From JAJTFW01 sp964584995 (GTDB lineage: Bacteria > Bacteroidota > Bacteroidia > AKYH767-A > OLB10), in contig CAZPCA010000059.1 of the NCBI GenBank assembly GCA_964584995.1, positions 1 to 14,746 on the forward strand: a stretch of DNA of 14,746 nt, written 5' to 3'. Made by a program: the position numbers and the translations under genes. The first letter of the stretch is position 1. The number at the start of each line of letters is the position of its first letter. The notes beneath the pieces were generated by a model that did no database searches, was not told the DNA's origin, and saw only the letters and a list, made by a program, of their open reading frames with translations. This document shows positions 1 through 6,299 of the stretch, piece after piece.

Positions 1-158
1 CAGACGCCTACCCCGTTGGTCTGCACCCACGTGATGGTGCCGGTGCCGGTACTGCCAGTAGAGCTGAGCGTGGCGGTACGGCCCGGTTGCAGGCTCGTGC
101 TGGACGCGGAGGCGGTGATGGTCTGCGGGGCCAGAGCGACGGTGAAGGTGACGGCCGA
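1..158 (-). other. Fragment of an Ig-like repeat protein, probably chimeric
   Basis: Read on the minus strand this stretch is open and encodes a Ser/Thr/Gly-rich segment containing TITASASSTSLQPGRTATL followed by STGSTGTGTITWVQTNG. This is the texture of a bacterial Ig-like (BIG/PKD-type) repeat from a secreted or surface protein. GC over the first 120 bases is 82/120 (68%), against about 50% in the next block (181-240). On the plus strand the same bases continue the hydratase frame, but that translation (Val/Pro/Ala-rich) does not resemble a crotonase fold. I infer that foreign sequence was joined to the hydratase at about 142-158, where both readings fit. A real gene fusion is less likely, because the Ig-like frame lies on the opposite strand. 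The exact breakpoint cannot be fixed from the sequence alone. Confidence 0.6.
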
Positions 159-429
159 GGATGCGGTTAAAATGGGAATGATCTACAGGGCTGTTCCCGA
201 CGAGCGCCTCGCTGAAGAATCTTTACATATGGCTATTCAGTTGAGTCTGCTACCTACCAAAGCTATCGCCTATACCAAAATGTTATTGAATGAATCCATG
301 GGCAATACCCTGCTGGAGCAGTTGAAACGCGAAGGTGAATACCAGGAGAAGGCCGGTTCCACTTTCGATTTCAAGGAAGGTGTTGCGGCATTTCTGGAAA
401 AACGCAAACCCGTTTTCAAAGGAGAGTGA
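145..429 (+). CDS. Enoyl-CoA hydratase/isomerase (crotonase family), C-terminal part
   Basis: Only about the last 94 residues of a crotonase are present, beginning near KVTAEDAVKMGMIYRAV. That segment matches the point in PaaG/PaaB-type hydratases where the helical C-terminal domain starts (AEQA..WGMI.. in E. coli PaaG). The rest follows the family, including the LPTKAIAYTKMLLNES helix, the EGEYQEKAGSTFDFKEG segment and the closing AAFLEKRKPVFKGE tail typical of PaaG. The catalytic crotonase core, with its oxyanion-hole glycines, is missing because the upstream bases are probably foreign sequence. The stop (TGA, 427-429) lies 5 bases before the start of the dehydrogenase, so the two are co-transcribed and probably translationally coupled. 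The role is hydration or isomerisation of enoyl-CoA, most likely in phenylacetate degradation, as judged from the neighbours. The assignment to PaaG rather than a general beta-oxidation hydratase is an inference. Confidence 0.8.
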   Translation, partial: KVTAEDAVKMGMIYRAVPDERLAEESLHMAIQLSLLPTKAIAYTKMLLNESMGNTLLEQLKREGEYQEKAGSTFDFKEGVAAFLEKRKPVFKGE

Positions 430-434
430 AAGCA

Positions 435-1604
435 ATGGGAGGTACATCACAAAATATTGGAGTAATAGGTGCCGGAGCCATGGGTGCAGGGATTGCACAG
501 GTAGCGGCCAGGGCAGGACATATCGTCTATCTGTCGGATATGCGAGCGGGTGCTGCGGAAAAAGCCGTTGCATCCATGCTGCAATCGCTGATGAAACTCG
601 AGGAAAAAGGGAAATTGCCTGCCGGTAAGGCAGCTGAAATTACGGCCATGATTCATCCGGTGGAAGCTATGGAGGCAGCGTTCGATCTGGACTGGGTGAT
701 TGAAGCGGTTGTTGAGGATATAGCAGTCAAGCAGCAGGTTTTTTCCGGACTGGAGAGTGTCGTGAAAGAGGATACGGTTTTGGCCACCAATACTTCTTCG
801 TTGTCGGTGACTGCAATCGCTTCTGCCTGCCGTTTGCCTCAACGGGTGGTAGGATTGCATTTTTTCAATCCAGCTCCGCTGATGCCGCTAGTGGAAGTGG
901 TGCCGGCCTTGCAAACCGATGCTCTATTGCCCGAAAGGTGCATGCAACTTATGTCTTCTTGGGGAAAGGTGCCGGTGTTGGCGAAAGACACTCCGGGATT
1001 TATCGTTAACAGACTTGCCCGGCCGTATTACGGGGAGTCGCTCAGGATTTTTGAAGAGGGAATTGCGGATATCCCTACCATCGATTGGGCAATGAAAACC
1101 GTGGGAGGATTCAGGATGGGACCTTTTGAATTGATGGATCTGATTGGCAACGATGTGAACTATACCGTAACAGAAACTGTATGGACGCAGTTCTATTTTG
1201 ATCCGCGCTACCGGCCATCATTGATCCAAAAGCAGATGAGAGACGCTCGTCGTTTCGGCCGTAAATCGGGGAGAGGGTATTACGATTACAGTGAGGGGGC
1301 CATCCAGCCGGCTGCATCTGAAAATGTGGAACTGGGGCGCTTGATCTCGGAGCGAGTAGTGGCCATGTTGATCAACGAAGCGGTAGAAGCGCTGTACCTG
1401 AAAATCGCGGATCGTGATGCATTGGATTTGGCAATGACCAACGGTGTGAATTATCCCAAGGGCCTGCTGCGCTGGGCCGATGATTGGGGCCTGGAAAAAG
1501 TGTTGCTGCAATTGGAAGATTTGCATGTTGCGTATGGCGATGACCGATACAGGCCGTCGGTATTGCTGCGTAAAATGGCAGCCGATAAGCGGAATTTTTA
1601 TTGA
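435..1604 (+). CDS. paaH: 3-hydroxyacyl-CoA dehydrogenase, PaaH-like
   Basis: This 389-residue NAD-dependent dehydrogenase oxidises 3-hydroxyacyl-CoA to 3-oxoacyl-CoA, the step before the thiolase encoded downstream. The Rossmann motif GAGAMG is at residues 12-17, TNTSSL at 118-123, and the signature HFFNPAPLMPLVEVV holds the expected catalytic His142 and Glu154. DTPGFIVNRL (185-194) opens the first C-terminal domain, which ends at GRKSGRGYYDY (275-285). A second C-terminal domain follows (about 300-389), with GVNYPKGLLRW and the YGDDRYRPSVLLRK ending seen in PaaH. I prefer ATG 435 because GGAG at 421-424 is well spaced from it. The in-frame GTG at 426 overlaps the upstream stop and leaves no room for a ribosome site. 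E. coli PaaH is about 475 residues, so this is a compact form with a short linker between its two C-terminal domains. The assignment to phenylacetate catabolism rests on PaaI- and PaaJ-like neighbours. Confidence 0.88.
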   Translation: MGGTSQNIGVIGAGAMGAGIAQVAARAGHIVYLSDMRAGAAEKAVASMLQSLMKLEEKGKLPAGKAAEITAMIHPVEAMEAAFDLDWVIEAVVEDIAVKQQVFSGLESVVKEDTVLATNTSSLSVTAIASACRLPQRVVGLHFFNPAPLMPLVEVVPALQTDALLPERCMQLMSSWGKVPVLAKDTPGFIVNRLARPYYGESLRIFEEGIADIPTIDWAMKTVGGFRMGPFELMDLIGNDVNYTVTETVWTQFYFDPRYRPSLIQKQMRDARRFGRKSGRGYYDYSEGAIQPAASENVELGRLISERVVAMLINEAVEALYLKIADRDALDLAMTNGVNYPKGLLRWADDWGLEKVLLQLEDLHVAYGDDRYRPSVLLRKMAADKRNFY

Positions 1605-1636
1605 GCTGAGAAACGGGTTGAAGCTCCCTGAACGCC

Positions 1637-2845
1637 TCAGTCATTGAGGTCTTCTCCCACGTCTATGCCGGATGCTGTGACTGGATTTTTTCTTCCTATC
1701 GACCCGTTAGTGAATCTGACACTGTAATCGCTCCATCCGGCCTGTCCCGCTCTGCTGTCGGGTCGGTAATAATCGGTGGAAAGAATGTGAGCGCCAGAGC
1801 CCATCGCTGCTACTTTGCCGCTGTAGTCTCCTGTGCGGGCCTCCGTTGTGCCGGCGTCACAGCGCGTCCTTACCATATAGCCCTGACTGACCAGCACGCG
1901 AATCTGCGCACTGTCTGCACGGGCATCGTTTTTGATGACAAATGCGGTTTCGGCATTGCCCGGCGATCCGTAAATGAACATGGCACGGCCCTGTAACGAG
2001 GGATGACTCTGAACGTAGTGCTGAACAGCATCACCTTCCAAAATGAAAAAGACCTTTCCCCGTGCATTTTTAAGTTTAGGCCATTGACCAGCTAAAGCGG
2101 CCGCTTCGAGCGTAGGAAAAGTACCTTTTAGCATGTCGGGAGAAAAAATGCCTGTTAACGCATTACCGAAAACAGACCGGATGTCGCTGTCAAGGAGATC
2201 GGCTGCAGTTGCATCCCACGCAGGTGCCGGAGTAAATCCCAATTGCGACAAAGTAGGGTCATCTCCAGGGGAAGAGGACTTCGATTCAACATTGATGAAG
2301 AGGGGCAAGTGACCGGGGTGCGCCAGTGACCAGTTTTTTATAGCCTGCAGCCCTTCCTGAAAAGTGTTGAAATGCGAATTATAATCCACGTCCTTGATGT
2401 GTAGGATCTTCAATCCGGGTTGGTTCAGCGCGGGTATGCCCGATGCAGTAGGAAGTCCCAGTAACGACAATACATGCCTGTCGGCAAAAGTGCCTCCTGT
2501 TGGATCGTAATAGACATCCAGTTCCAGGCCACGCACACCATAATCGTCCATTTGTATTTGCGGATGCGCATGATCGTAGTCCAACGCCGTGGGGTCGTAT
2601 TCCGGAGGAAGCGGTACTTGTTGTGCTACCGACAGTAAAAAAGAAAACACAGTATCGGTGGTCATTTGCCGGTAGCTGTTGTGCGAAGCAATGAGTTGTA
2701 TTTGGTTCACGCGCAAAAGCTCGTCCTGCAGTTGTACAGGAGAACCGGTATCGGCAGAATCGTCGGATTCTTTTTGGCAGGACATAAACGTCGCAGCGAA
2801 CAGGAAGAGGAGGACGTATGCGGGCTTTTGCAGTATCGTGGTCAT
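1637..2845 (-). CDS. PI-PLC-like (Ca2+-dependent phosphoinositide phospholipase C1 family) lipoprotein
   Basis: This 402-residue protein has a short hydrophobic signal (YVLLFLFAATFMSC) ending in a lipobox Cys at residue 23, so it is probably lipid-anchored in the envelope. The catalytic fold is the PLC-like TIM barrel. ASHNSY (53-58) carries a likely catalytic His55. LDYDHAHPQIQMDDYGVRGLELDVYYDP (88-115) holds the RGLELD acidic cluster expected to bind Ca2+. LKILHIKDVDYNS (145-157), HPGHLPLFINVESK (176-189) and the C-terminal GAHILSTDYY (351-360) are all typical of the PI-PLC-C1 family. Such enzymes cleave phosphodiesters of phosphoinositide-like lipids, but the natural substrate in Bacteroidota is not evident here. 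The gene lies antisense within the catabolic cluster, 32 bp from the convergent dehydrogenase stop, and diverges from the alkyltransferase gene. Its start is supported by a TATATTTG box immediately upstream. A metabolic link to phenylacetate is not apparent. Confidence 0.85.
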   Translation of the reverse strand: MTTILQKPAYVLLFLFAATFMSCQKESDDSADTGSPVQLQDELLRVNQIQLIASHNSYRQMTTDTVFSFLLSVAQQVPLPPEYDPTALDYDHAHPQIQMDDYGVRGLELDVYYDPTGGTFADRHVLSLLGLPTASGIPALNQPGLKILHIKDVDYNSHFNTFQEGLQAIKNWSLAHPGHLPLFINVESKSSSPGDDPTLSQLGFTPAPAWDATAADLLDSDIRSVFGNALTGIFSPDMLKGTFPTLEAAALAGQWPKLKNARGKVFFILEGDAVQHYVQSHPSLQGRAMFIYGSPGNAETAFVIKNDARADSAQIRVLVSQGYMVRTRCDAGTTEARTGDYSGKVAAMGSGAHILSTDYYRPDSRAGQAGWSDYSVRFTNGSIGRKNPVTASGIDVGEDLND

Positions 2846-2849
2846 ACCT

Positions 2850-2857
2850 CAAATATA
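2850..2857 (-). promoter_or_regulatory. Candidate -7 box for the PI-PLC gene
   Basis: On the minus strand the sequence is TATATTTG, an exact match to the Bacteroidota sigma-factor -7 consensus TAnnTTTG. It ends only 4 bases before the ATG (2845-2843), so transcription would start at or next to the start codon and the mRNA would be nearly leaderless. A -33 TTG lies about 24 bases upstream, which is slightly too far, so support comes mainly from the -7 box. Confidence 0.35.
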
Positions 2858-2877
2858 CATCAAGAGTACGAACGGTA

Positions 2878-2892
2878 CCGCCAATTTGGCGG
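2878..2892. promoter_or_regulatory. Perfect 15-bp palindrome in the divergent spacer
   Basis: CCGCCAA-T-TTGGCGG has two 7-bp arms around one central base. It sits between the divergent starts of the PI-PLC gene (40 bp away) and the alkyltransferase gene (55 bp away), just upstream of both candidate -7 boxes. This size and placement would suit the binding site of a dimeric regulator acting on both genes. No regulator gene of that kind is present in the window, so the operator role is an inference. The symmetric GC-rich arms could also simply form a small hairpin. Confidence 0.4.
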
Positions 2893-2927
2893 CAAGTCTG
2901 TTGTCGTATCAATTGACGGAACTTACC

Positions 2928-2935
2928 TAACTTTA
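2928..2935 (+). promoter_or_regulatory. Weak candidate -7 box for the alkyltransferase gene
   Basis: TAACTTTA matches TAnnTTTG at all but the last base and lies 4 bases before the ATG at 2940. TTG at 2901-2903 could serve as the -33 element with a spacer of about 24 bases, which is long. If real, this transcript would also be almost leaderless, mirroring the divergent gene. Confidence 0.25.
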
Positions 2936-2939
2936 GACC

Positions 2940-3410
2940 ATGCACACCGGATCGCTTGCCACTCCTTTGGGGTGGATAAATATTGAAGCTTCGGACTGGG
3001 CGGTGTTTTCTGTTTACTTCACCGGCAAAGACCCGCATGCGGTTTCTGATCATCCCTTGGTGCGGGAAGCGATGGGGCAACTGCACGCCTATTTCAATGG
3101 AACAAGGGAAGGGTTCAATCTTCCGCTGGAGGCACCCGGTACAGTTTTTCAGCGCCAGATTTGGGATGCGCTGCAAGATATACGTTTTGGTCAGACGGTT
3201 TCTTATGCAGGATTGGCTGCCCGTCTCGGGAAGGATACGCATGTACGTGTCATCGCCGGTGCAGTGGCTGCCAATCCGCTGGCGATACTCATTCCATGTC
3301 ACCGGGTAATAGGTTCAGACGGACAACTCACCGGCTATGCCTGGGGGACGGAAAAAAAGCAGTGGTTGCTTACGCATGAGGCGAATAAGTCCCAGTTGAC
3401 CTTGTTCTGA
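2940..3410 (+). CDS. ogt: Methylated-DNA-[protein]-cysteine S-methyltransferase (O6-alkylguanine repair)
   Basis: This 156-residue DNA repair protein transfers alkyl groups from O6-alkylguanine to its own cysteine in a single suicide reaction. The active-site motif is IPCHRV (118-123), with acceptor Cys120. The DNA-binding helix-turn-helix segment is VFQRQIWDALQDIRFGQTVSYAGLAARLG (69-97), followed by RVIAGAVAANP (103-113). The C-terminal GYAWGTEKKQWLLTHE helix has the WG form seen in Ada-type proteins rather than the GYAGG of many Ogt proteins. The N-terminal domain (1-65) is short and degenerate, as usual. No Ada-type AraC domain or phosphotriester Cys cluster is present, so this is the stand-alone Ogt/MGMT form. 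It is divergent from the PI-PLC gene and points towards the thioesterase and thiolase genes. It has no obvious role in the surrounding catabolic pathway. Confidence 0.93.
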   Translation: MHTGSLATPLGWINIEASDWAVFSVYFTGKDPHAVSDHPLVREAMGQLHAYFNGTREGFNLPLEAPGTVFQRQIWDALQDIRFGQTVSYAGLAARLGKDTHVRVIAGAVAANPLAILIPCHRVIGSDGQLTGYAWGTEKKQWLLTHEANKSQLTLF

Positions 3411-3468
3411 TCTGCCTTCTGCCCGCAGGCTACTTTTTTCGAATTGATTACTTTCGCAATGTCTTGCA

Positions 3469-3906
3469 ATGGAAACATCACTGTCAGAGAGAGTCGTGAA
3501 CCGTATGCTGAGCCAGGATTGGTTCAGTCAATGGCTGGGCATTTGCTGCGTACACATCAGCCCGGGCAAATGCGTGCTCAGCATGAAAGTACGTAAAGAG
3601 ATGTTGAACGGGTTTTCCATTGCGCACGGAGGTATTTCGTATTCATTGGCCGATAGTGCACTGGCTTTTGCAGCGAACAGCCATGGTCAGCGCAGTGTTT
3701 CTGTTGAGACTTCCATCTCCCATACGGAACCGCTGATGGAGGGCGATGAGCTCACTGCTACCGCCACCGAATTGCACAGGTCCAATAAAATCGCCATCTA
3801 TCAGGTGCTGGTCGCCAACCAGCATGGACGGGTGGCCGCACATTTCAAGGGTACGGTATACCGCACATCCAAGGAATGGTTTCCTGCCAACGATAACAAC
3901 ACCTAA
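3469..3906 (+). CDS. paaI: Hotdog-fold acyl-CoA thioesterase, PaaI family
   Basis: At 145 residues this is close to the roughly 140 of E. coli PaaI. The active-site segment NGFSIAHGGISYSLADSA (47-64) contains His53-Gly-Gly and the predicted catalytic Asp62, matching the HGG..F.LAD pattern of PaaI. SVSVETSISHTEPLMEGDELTA is the following strand pair of the hotdog fold, and RVAAHFKGTVYR the last strand. PaaI hydrolyses hydroxyphenylacetyl-CoA and related aromatic CoA thioesters that would otherwise trap CoA when the pathway stalls. The stop lies 6 bases before the thiolase ATG, so the two form an operon. A TACTTTCG sequence at 3449-3456 is a 7/8 match to the -7 consensus, but no -33 element lies at the right distance. 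This thioesterase/thiolase pair is the main argument for phenylacetate catabolism rather than general beta-oxidation. Confidence 0.9.
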   Translation: METSLSERVVNRMLSQDWFSQWLGICCVHISPGKCVLSMKVRKEMLNGFSIAHGGISYSLADSALAFAANSHGQRSVSVETSISHTEPLMEGDELTATATELHRSNKIAIYQVLVANQHGRVAAHFKGTVYRTSKEWFPANDNNT

Positions 3907-3912
3907 GGGAAA

Positions 3913-5115
3913 ATGAACGCATACATAGTCGCCGGAGTGAGAACGGCCATTGGTAATTTTGCCGGAAGCCTGGCTCCTGTAAGAGCGGATGATCTGGCAG
4001 CCCATGTGCTGAAGGAATTGTTGAAAAAGCATGCTACGCTCGATCCTGCTGCAATTGACGATGTCATTTTAGGATGTGCCAACCAGGCCGGCGAAGACAA
4101 CCGAAATGTAGCCCGTATGGCAACCCTTTTGGCAGGATATCCGGTGAGTGTGCCCGGCGAAACGGTCAACAGGCTTTGCGCTTCGGGATTATCTGCCGCA
4201 GCGACTGCTGCTCGGGCAGTGAAAAGCGGCGAAGCCAGCCTGATGGTGGCAGGAGGGGTTGAACACATGACGAGAGGTCCCTGGGTGATGTCCAAAACGT
4301 CCACTCCTTTCGGCAGGGATGCGCAGCTTTTCGATACCAGCTTCGGATGGCGTTTTGTGAATCCGCTGATGAAGCAGATCTACGGCACCGATGCCATGGG
4401 AGAAACTGCCGAGAATCTCGCTGTGCGGGATGCGATAGCACGGGAAGACCAGGATAGGTTTGCCTTGTGGTCGCAACAGAAAGCAGAATCGGCACGTGCC
4501 AATGGTAGGCTGGCCATGGAGATTGTTCCCATCGAGATTCCCAGCCGCAAGGGCGATACAACAGTGTTTTCACAGGATGAATTTGCGAAACCATCCACTA
4601 CACTGGAGGGGCTGGCCAGGCTGAAACCTGCTTTTCGTAAAGACGGTAGCGTTACTGCCGGCAATGCTTCCGGATTGAATGACGGGGCAGCGGCCCTGAT
4701 CATTGCTTCGGATACAGCAGTGAAGGACCATGGACTGGTTCCACTGGCCCGTATTGTTACTTCGGCGGTGGCAGGTGTACACCCTTCGGTGATGGGCATT
4801 GGTCCCGTTGAGGCGGCCAACAAAGCACTGAAAATGGCAGGTCTTTCCTGGAACGAAGTGGATGTAATAGAGCTGAACGAAGCCTTCTCGGCCCAGGCCC
4901 TGGCCTGCATTCGCGCATGGGGTCTTGACGATAAGGACGAGCGCATCAATCCCAACGGAGGGGCTATTGCCTTAGGGCATCCTTTGGGGATGAGTGGTGC
5001 ACGTATTTTGAATTCCGCGGCCCTGGAACTGAGCATTAGAAAAAAGCGCTATGCCCTGGTGACCATGTGCATAGGGGTAGGGCAGGGCTATGCCACGGTG
5101 CTAGAAGCCTGCTGA
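3913..5115 (+). CDS. paaJ: 3-oxoadipyl-CoA/acetyl-CoA thiolase (PaaJ/PcaF type)
   Basis: This 400-residue degradative thiolase cleaves 3-oxoadipyl-CoA to acetyl-CoA and succinyl-CoA, the last step of phenylacetate and beta-ketoadipate degradation. The acyl-accepting Cys89 lies in NRLCASG, His356 in GHPLG (355-359) and the second catalytic Cys386 in MCIGVGQG. The NEAFSAQ (322-328) and GVEHMTRGPW (115-124) motifs are intact. The segment DTSFGWRFVNPLMK (141-154) is characteristic of the PcaF/PaaJ subgroup and supports 3-oxoadipyl-CoA as substrate. Length and motifs are full and no residue is missing. AGGGA (3906-3910) upstream of ATG 3913 may serve as a ribosome site. It closes the catabolic set and converges on the receiver-kinase gene, whose stop is 7 bases away. 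PcaF and PaaJ cannot be told apart by sequence alone, and the choice of symbol follows the paaI neighbour. Confidence 0.93.
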   Translation: MNAYIVAGVRTAIGNFAGSLAPVRADDLAAHVLKELLKKHATLDPAAIDDVILGCANQAGEDNRNVARMATLLAGYPVSVPGETVNRLCASGLSAAATAARAVKSGEASLMVAGGVEHMTRGPWVMSKTSTPFGRDAQLFDTSFGWRFVNPLMKQIYGTDAMGETAENLAVRDAIAREDQDRFALWSQQKAESARANGRLAMEIVPIEIPSRKGDTTVFSQDEFAKPSTTLEGLARLKPAFRKDGSVTAGNASGLNDGAAALIIASDTAVKDHGLVPLARIVTSAVAGVHPSVMGIGPVEAANKALKMAGLSWNEVDVIELNEAFSAQALACIRAWGLDDKDERINPNGGAIALGHPLGMSGARILNSAALELSIRKKRYALVTMCIGVGQGYATVLEAC

Positions 5116-5121
5116 TGCAGG
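5108..5121. terminator. Short hairpin between convergent genes
   Basis: CCTGC-TGAT-GCAGG is a perfect 5-bp stem with a 4-base loop that contains the thiolase stop codon. The minus-strand stop of the receiver-kinase gene follows directly. Convergent genes only 7 bp apart would need a shared terminator, and this is the only candidate. It lacks a following T run on the plus strand, so support is weak. Confidence 0.25.
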
Positions 5122-5122
5122 A

Positions 5123-6256
5123 TTAATTTGTGGGTGCGGCTTTACGCGCAGGGACGAGCGGAATCGAGAAGGAGAATATGGAGCCTTTGCCGACCTGGCT
5201 ATTCACCCATATTTTACCATTGTGCGCCTCTATCAACTTTTTGGCGATATTCAATCCCAATCCTGAACTGGATTCCCCTGCAGTACTGCGTACGCTGATT
5301 TTTGAGAACGCCTCGAAGAGGTCTTTGATTTCGTTTTCAGGAATGCCTTGACCCTGGTCGTGGACGCTGATGATGATTTCTTCCTCACTCACCTCTGAAA
5401 TGACTTCCACCATGGTGTTCGTGTGAGAATACTTGATGGCGTTGGAGAGTATATTGGTCAATACCTGATGTATTTGTTGCTGGTCGCCGCACATGGTGTC
5501 CACCTTGCCGGATATGCTATAGTGCAATTGTATGGACTTCTTATCGGCATGTGACTTGTTTTCGTTCACACAGGAGATAATCAGGTCGTGGACCTTGAAT
5601 TGTTTGCAGATAGGTTGATTGTGCCCGCTTTCGATCTTGGATACATCCAGCAGATTGTTCAAGAGGTTCAGCATATTGCGCGAGGTGCTCTCAATCAGGG
5701 AAAGGTAATTCCTGAATTCATCCGGCAGATGATGCCCTGCTTCTTCGGAGATCAGTCCGGACAGCGTCAGGATGTTTCCGATGGGGTTGCGTAAATCATG
5801 TGAAGCCATGCCGAGGAAATAATTCTTTTCCTCGTTCAGTTTTTTTAAAGCATGGTTTTTGATTTCGATTTCCCGTTGCTGCGCAGACAGTTGCAGTAAG
5901 GTGTTGACTTTCGCCCGCGTCACATCGATTTCGAGCGGCTTGAAGAGATAGTCAATAGCCCCTTCTTCCAGACCTTGCAGGATATACTTCTTCTCCTTAC
6001 TGATGGCTGTGACGAATACGATCGGGACTCTTCTGGTCCTTTTGGTGGATTTTAGCATGGTAGCTACTTCGAATCCATCCATGTCCGGCATCTGTACATC
6101 CAGGAGGATAAGTGATAATTCCTCCCGGAAGGCAATTTTTAAAGCCTCGTCACCCGAGCTAGCCTTCAAGATGGTGCGGTCATCATCGGCCAGCATATTT
6201 TCAAGGGAATATATGTTTTCAGGGCGATCGTCTACAATAAGGATTTTATGGTGCAT
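5123..6256 (-). CDS. Response regulator receiver-histidine kinase fusion
   Basis: This 377-residue soluble protein has two modules. The N-terminal receiver (about 4-122) has the acidic pocket Asp9/Asp10, phospho-acceptor Asp53 in ILLDVQMPDMDG, a conserved Thr in FVTAIS (81-86) and Lys106 in FKPLE. A coiled linker (124-146) leads to a HisKA domain with His153 in GMASHDLRNPIGN, then a HATPase_c domain with N-box Asn272 (NILSNAIKYS), G1 box DQGQGIP (300-306) and G2 box SGLGLNIAKK (331-340). It has no membrane segment, PAS domain or DNA-binding domain. It probably receives phosphate from a partner kinase on Asp53, which then modulates its own kinase. The 43-bp spacer to the upstream hybrid kinase, with no promoter-like motif, indicates one operon and makes that protein the likely partner. 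The final target is not encoded here. Confidence 0.92.
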   Translation of the reverse strand: MHHKILIVDDRPENIYSLENMLADDDRTILKASSGDEALKIAFREELSLILLDVQMPDMDGFEVATMLKSTKRTRRVPIVFVTAISKEKKYILQGLEEGAIDYLFKPLEIDVTRAKVNTLLQLSAQQREIEIKNHALKKLNEEKNYFLGMASHDLRNPIGNILTLSGLISEEAGHHLPDEFRNYLSLIESTSRNMLNLLNNLLDVSKIESGHNQPICKQFKVHDLIISCVNENKSHADKKSIQLHYSISGKVDTMCGDQQQIHQVLTNILSNAIKYSHTNTMVEVISEVSEEEIIISVHDQGQGIPENEIKDLFEAFSKISVRSTAGESSSGLGLNIAKKLIEAHNGKIWVNSQVGKGSIFSFSIPLVPARKAAPTN

Positions 6257-6299
6257 AGTATGGTATTTACTTTATAGGTAGAAGTTTAAGTGCTTGGGG

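Noticed and set aside
16..144. N-terminal 43 residues of the open frame leading into the hydratase
   Set aside because: High GC, no similarity to the crotonase fold, and the opposite strand reads as an Ig-like repeat. Treated as joined foreign sequence rather than coding.
2379..3302. A 307-codon open frame on the minus strand across the PI-PLC start, the spacer and the alkyltransferase
   Set aside because: It runs in another frame of two well-supported genes, is rich in Arg/Cys/His as chance frames are, and has no domain. It is a shadow frame.
3449..3456. TACTTTCG as a promoter for paaI
   Set aside because: One mismatch in the -7 box and no TTG at the right distance upstream. Mentioned under paaI but not listed as a site.
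4380..5036. A 218-codon minus-strand frame opposite the thiolase
   Set aside because: Low-complexity Ala/Ser-rich translation antisense to a gene with complete catalytic motifs. No ribosome site or domain.
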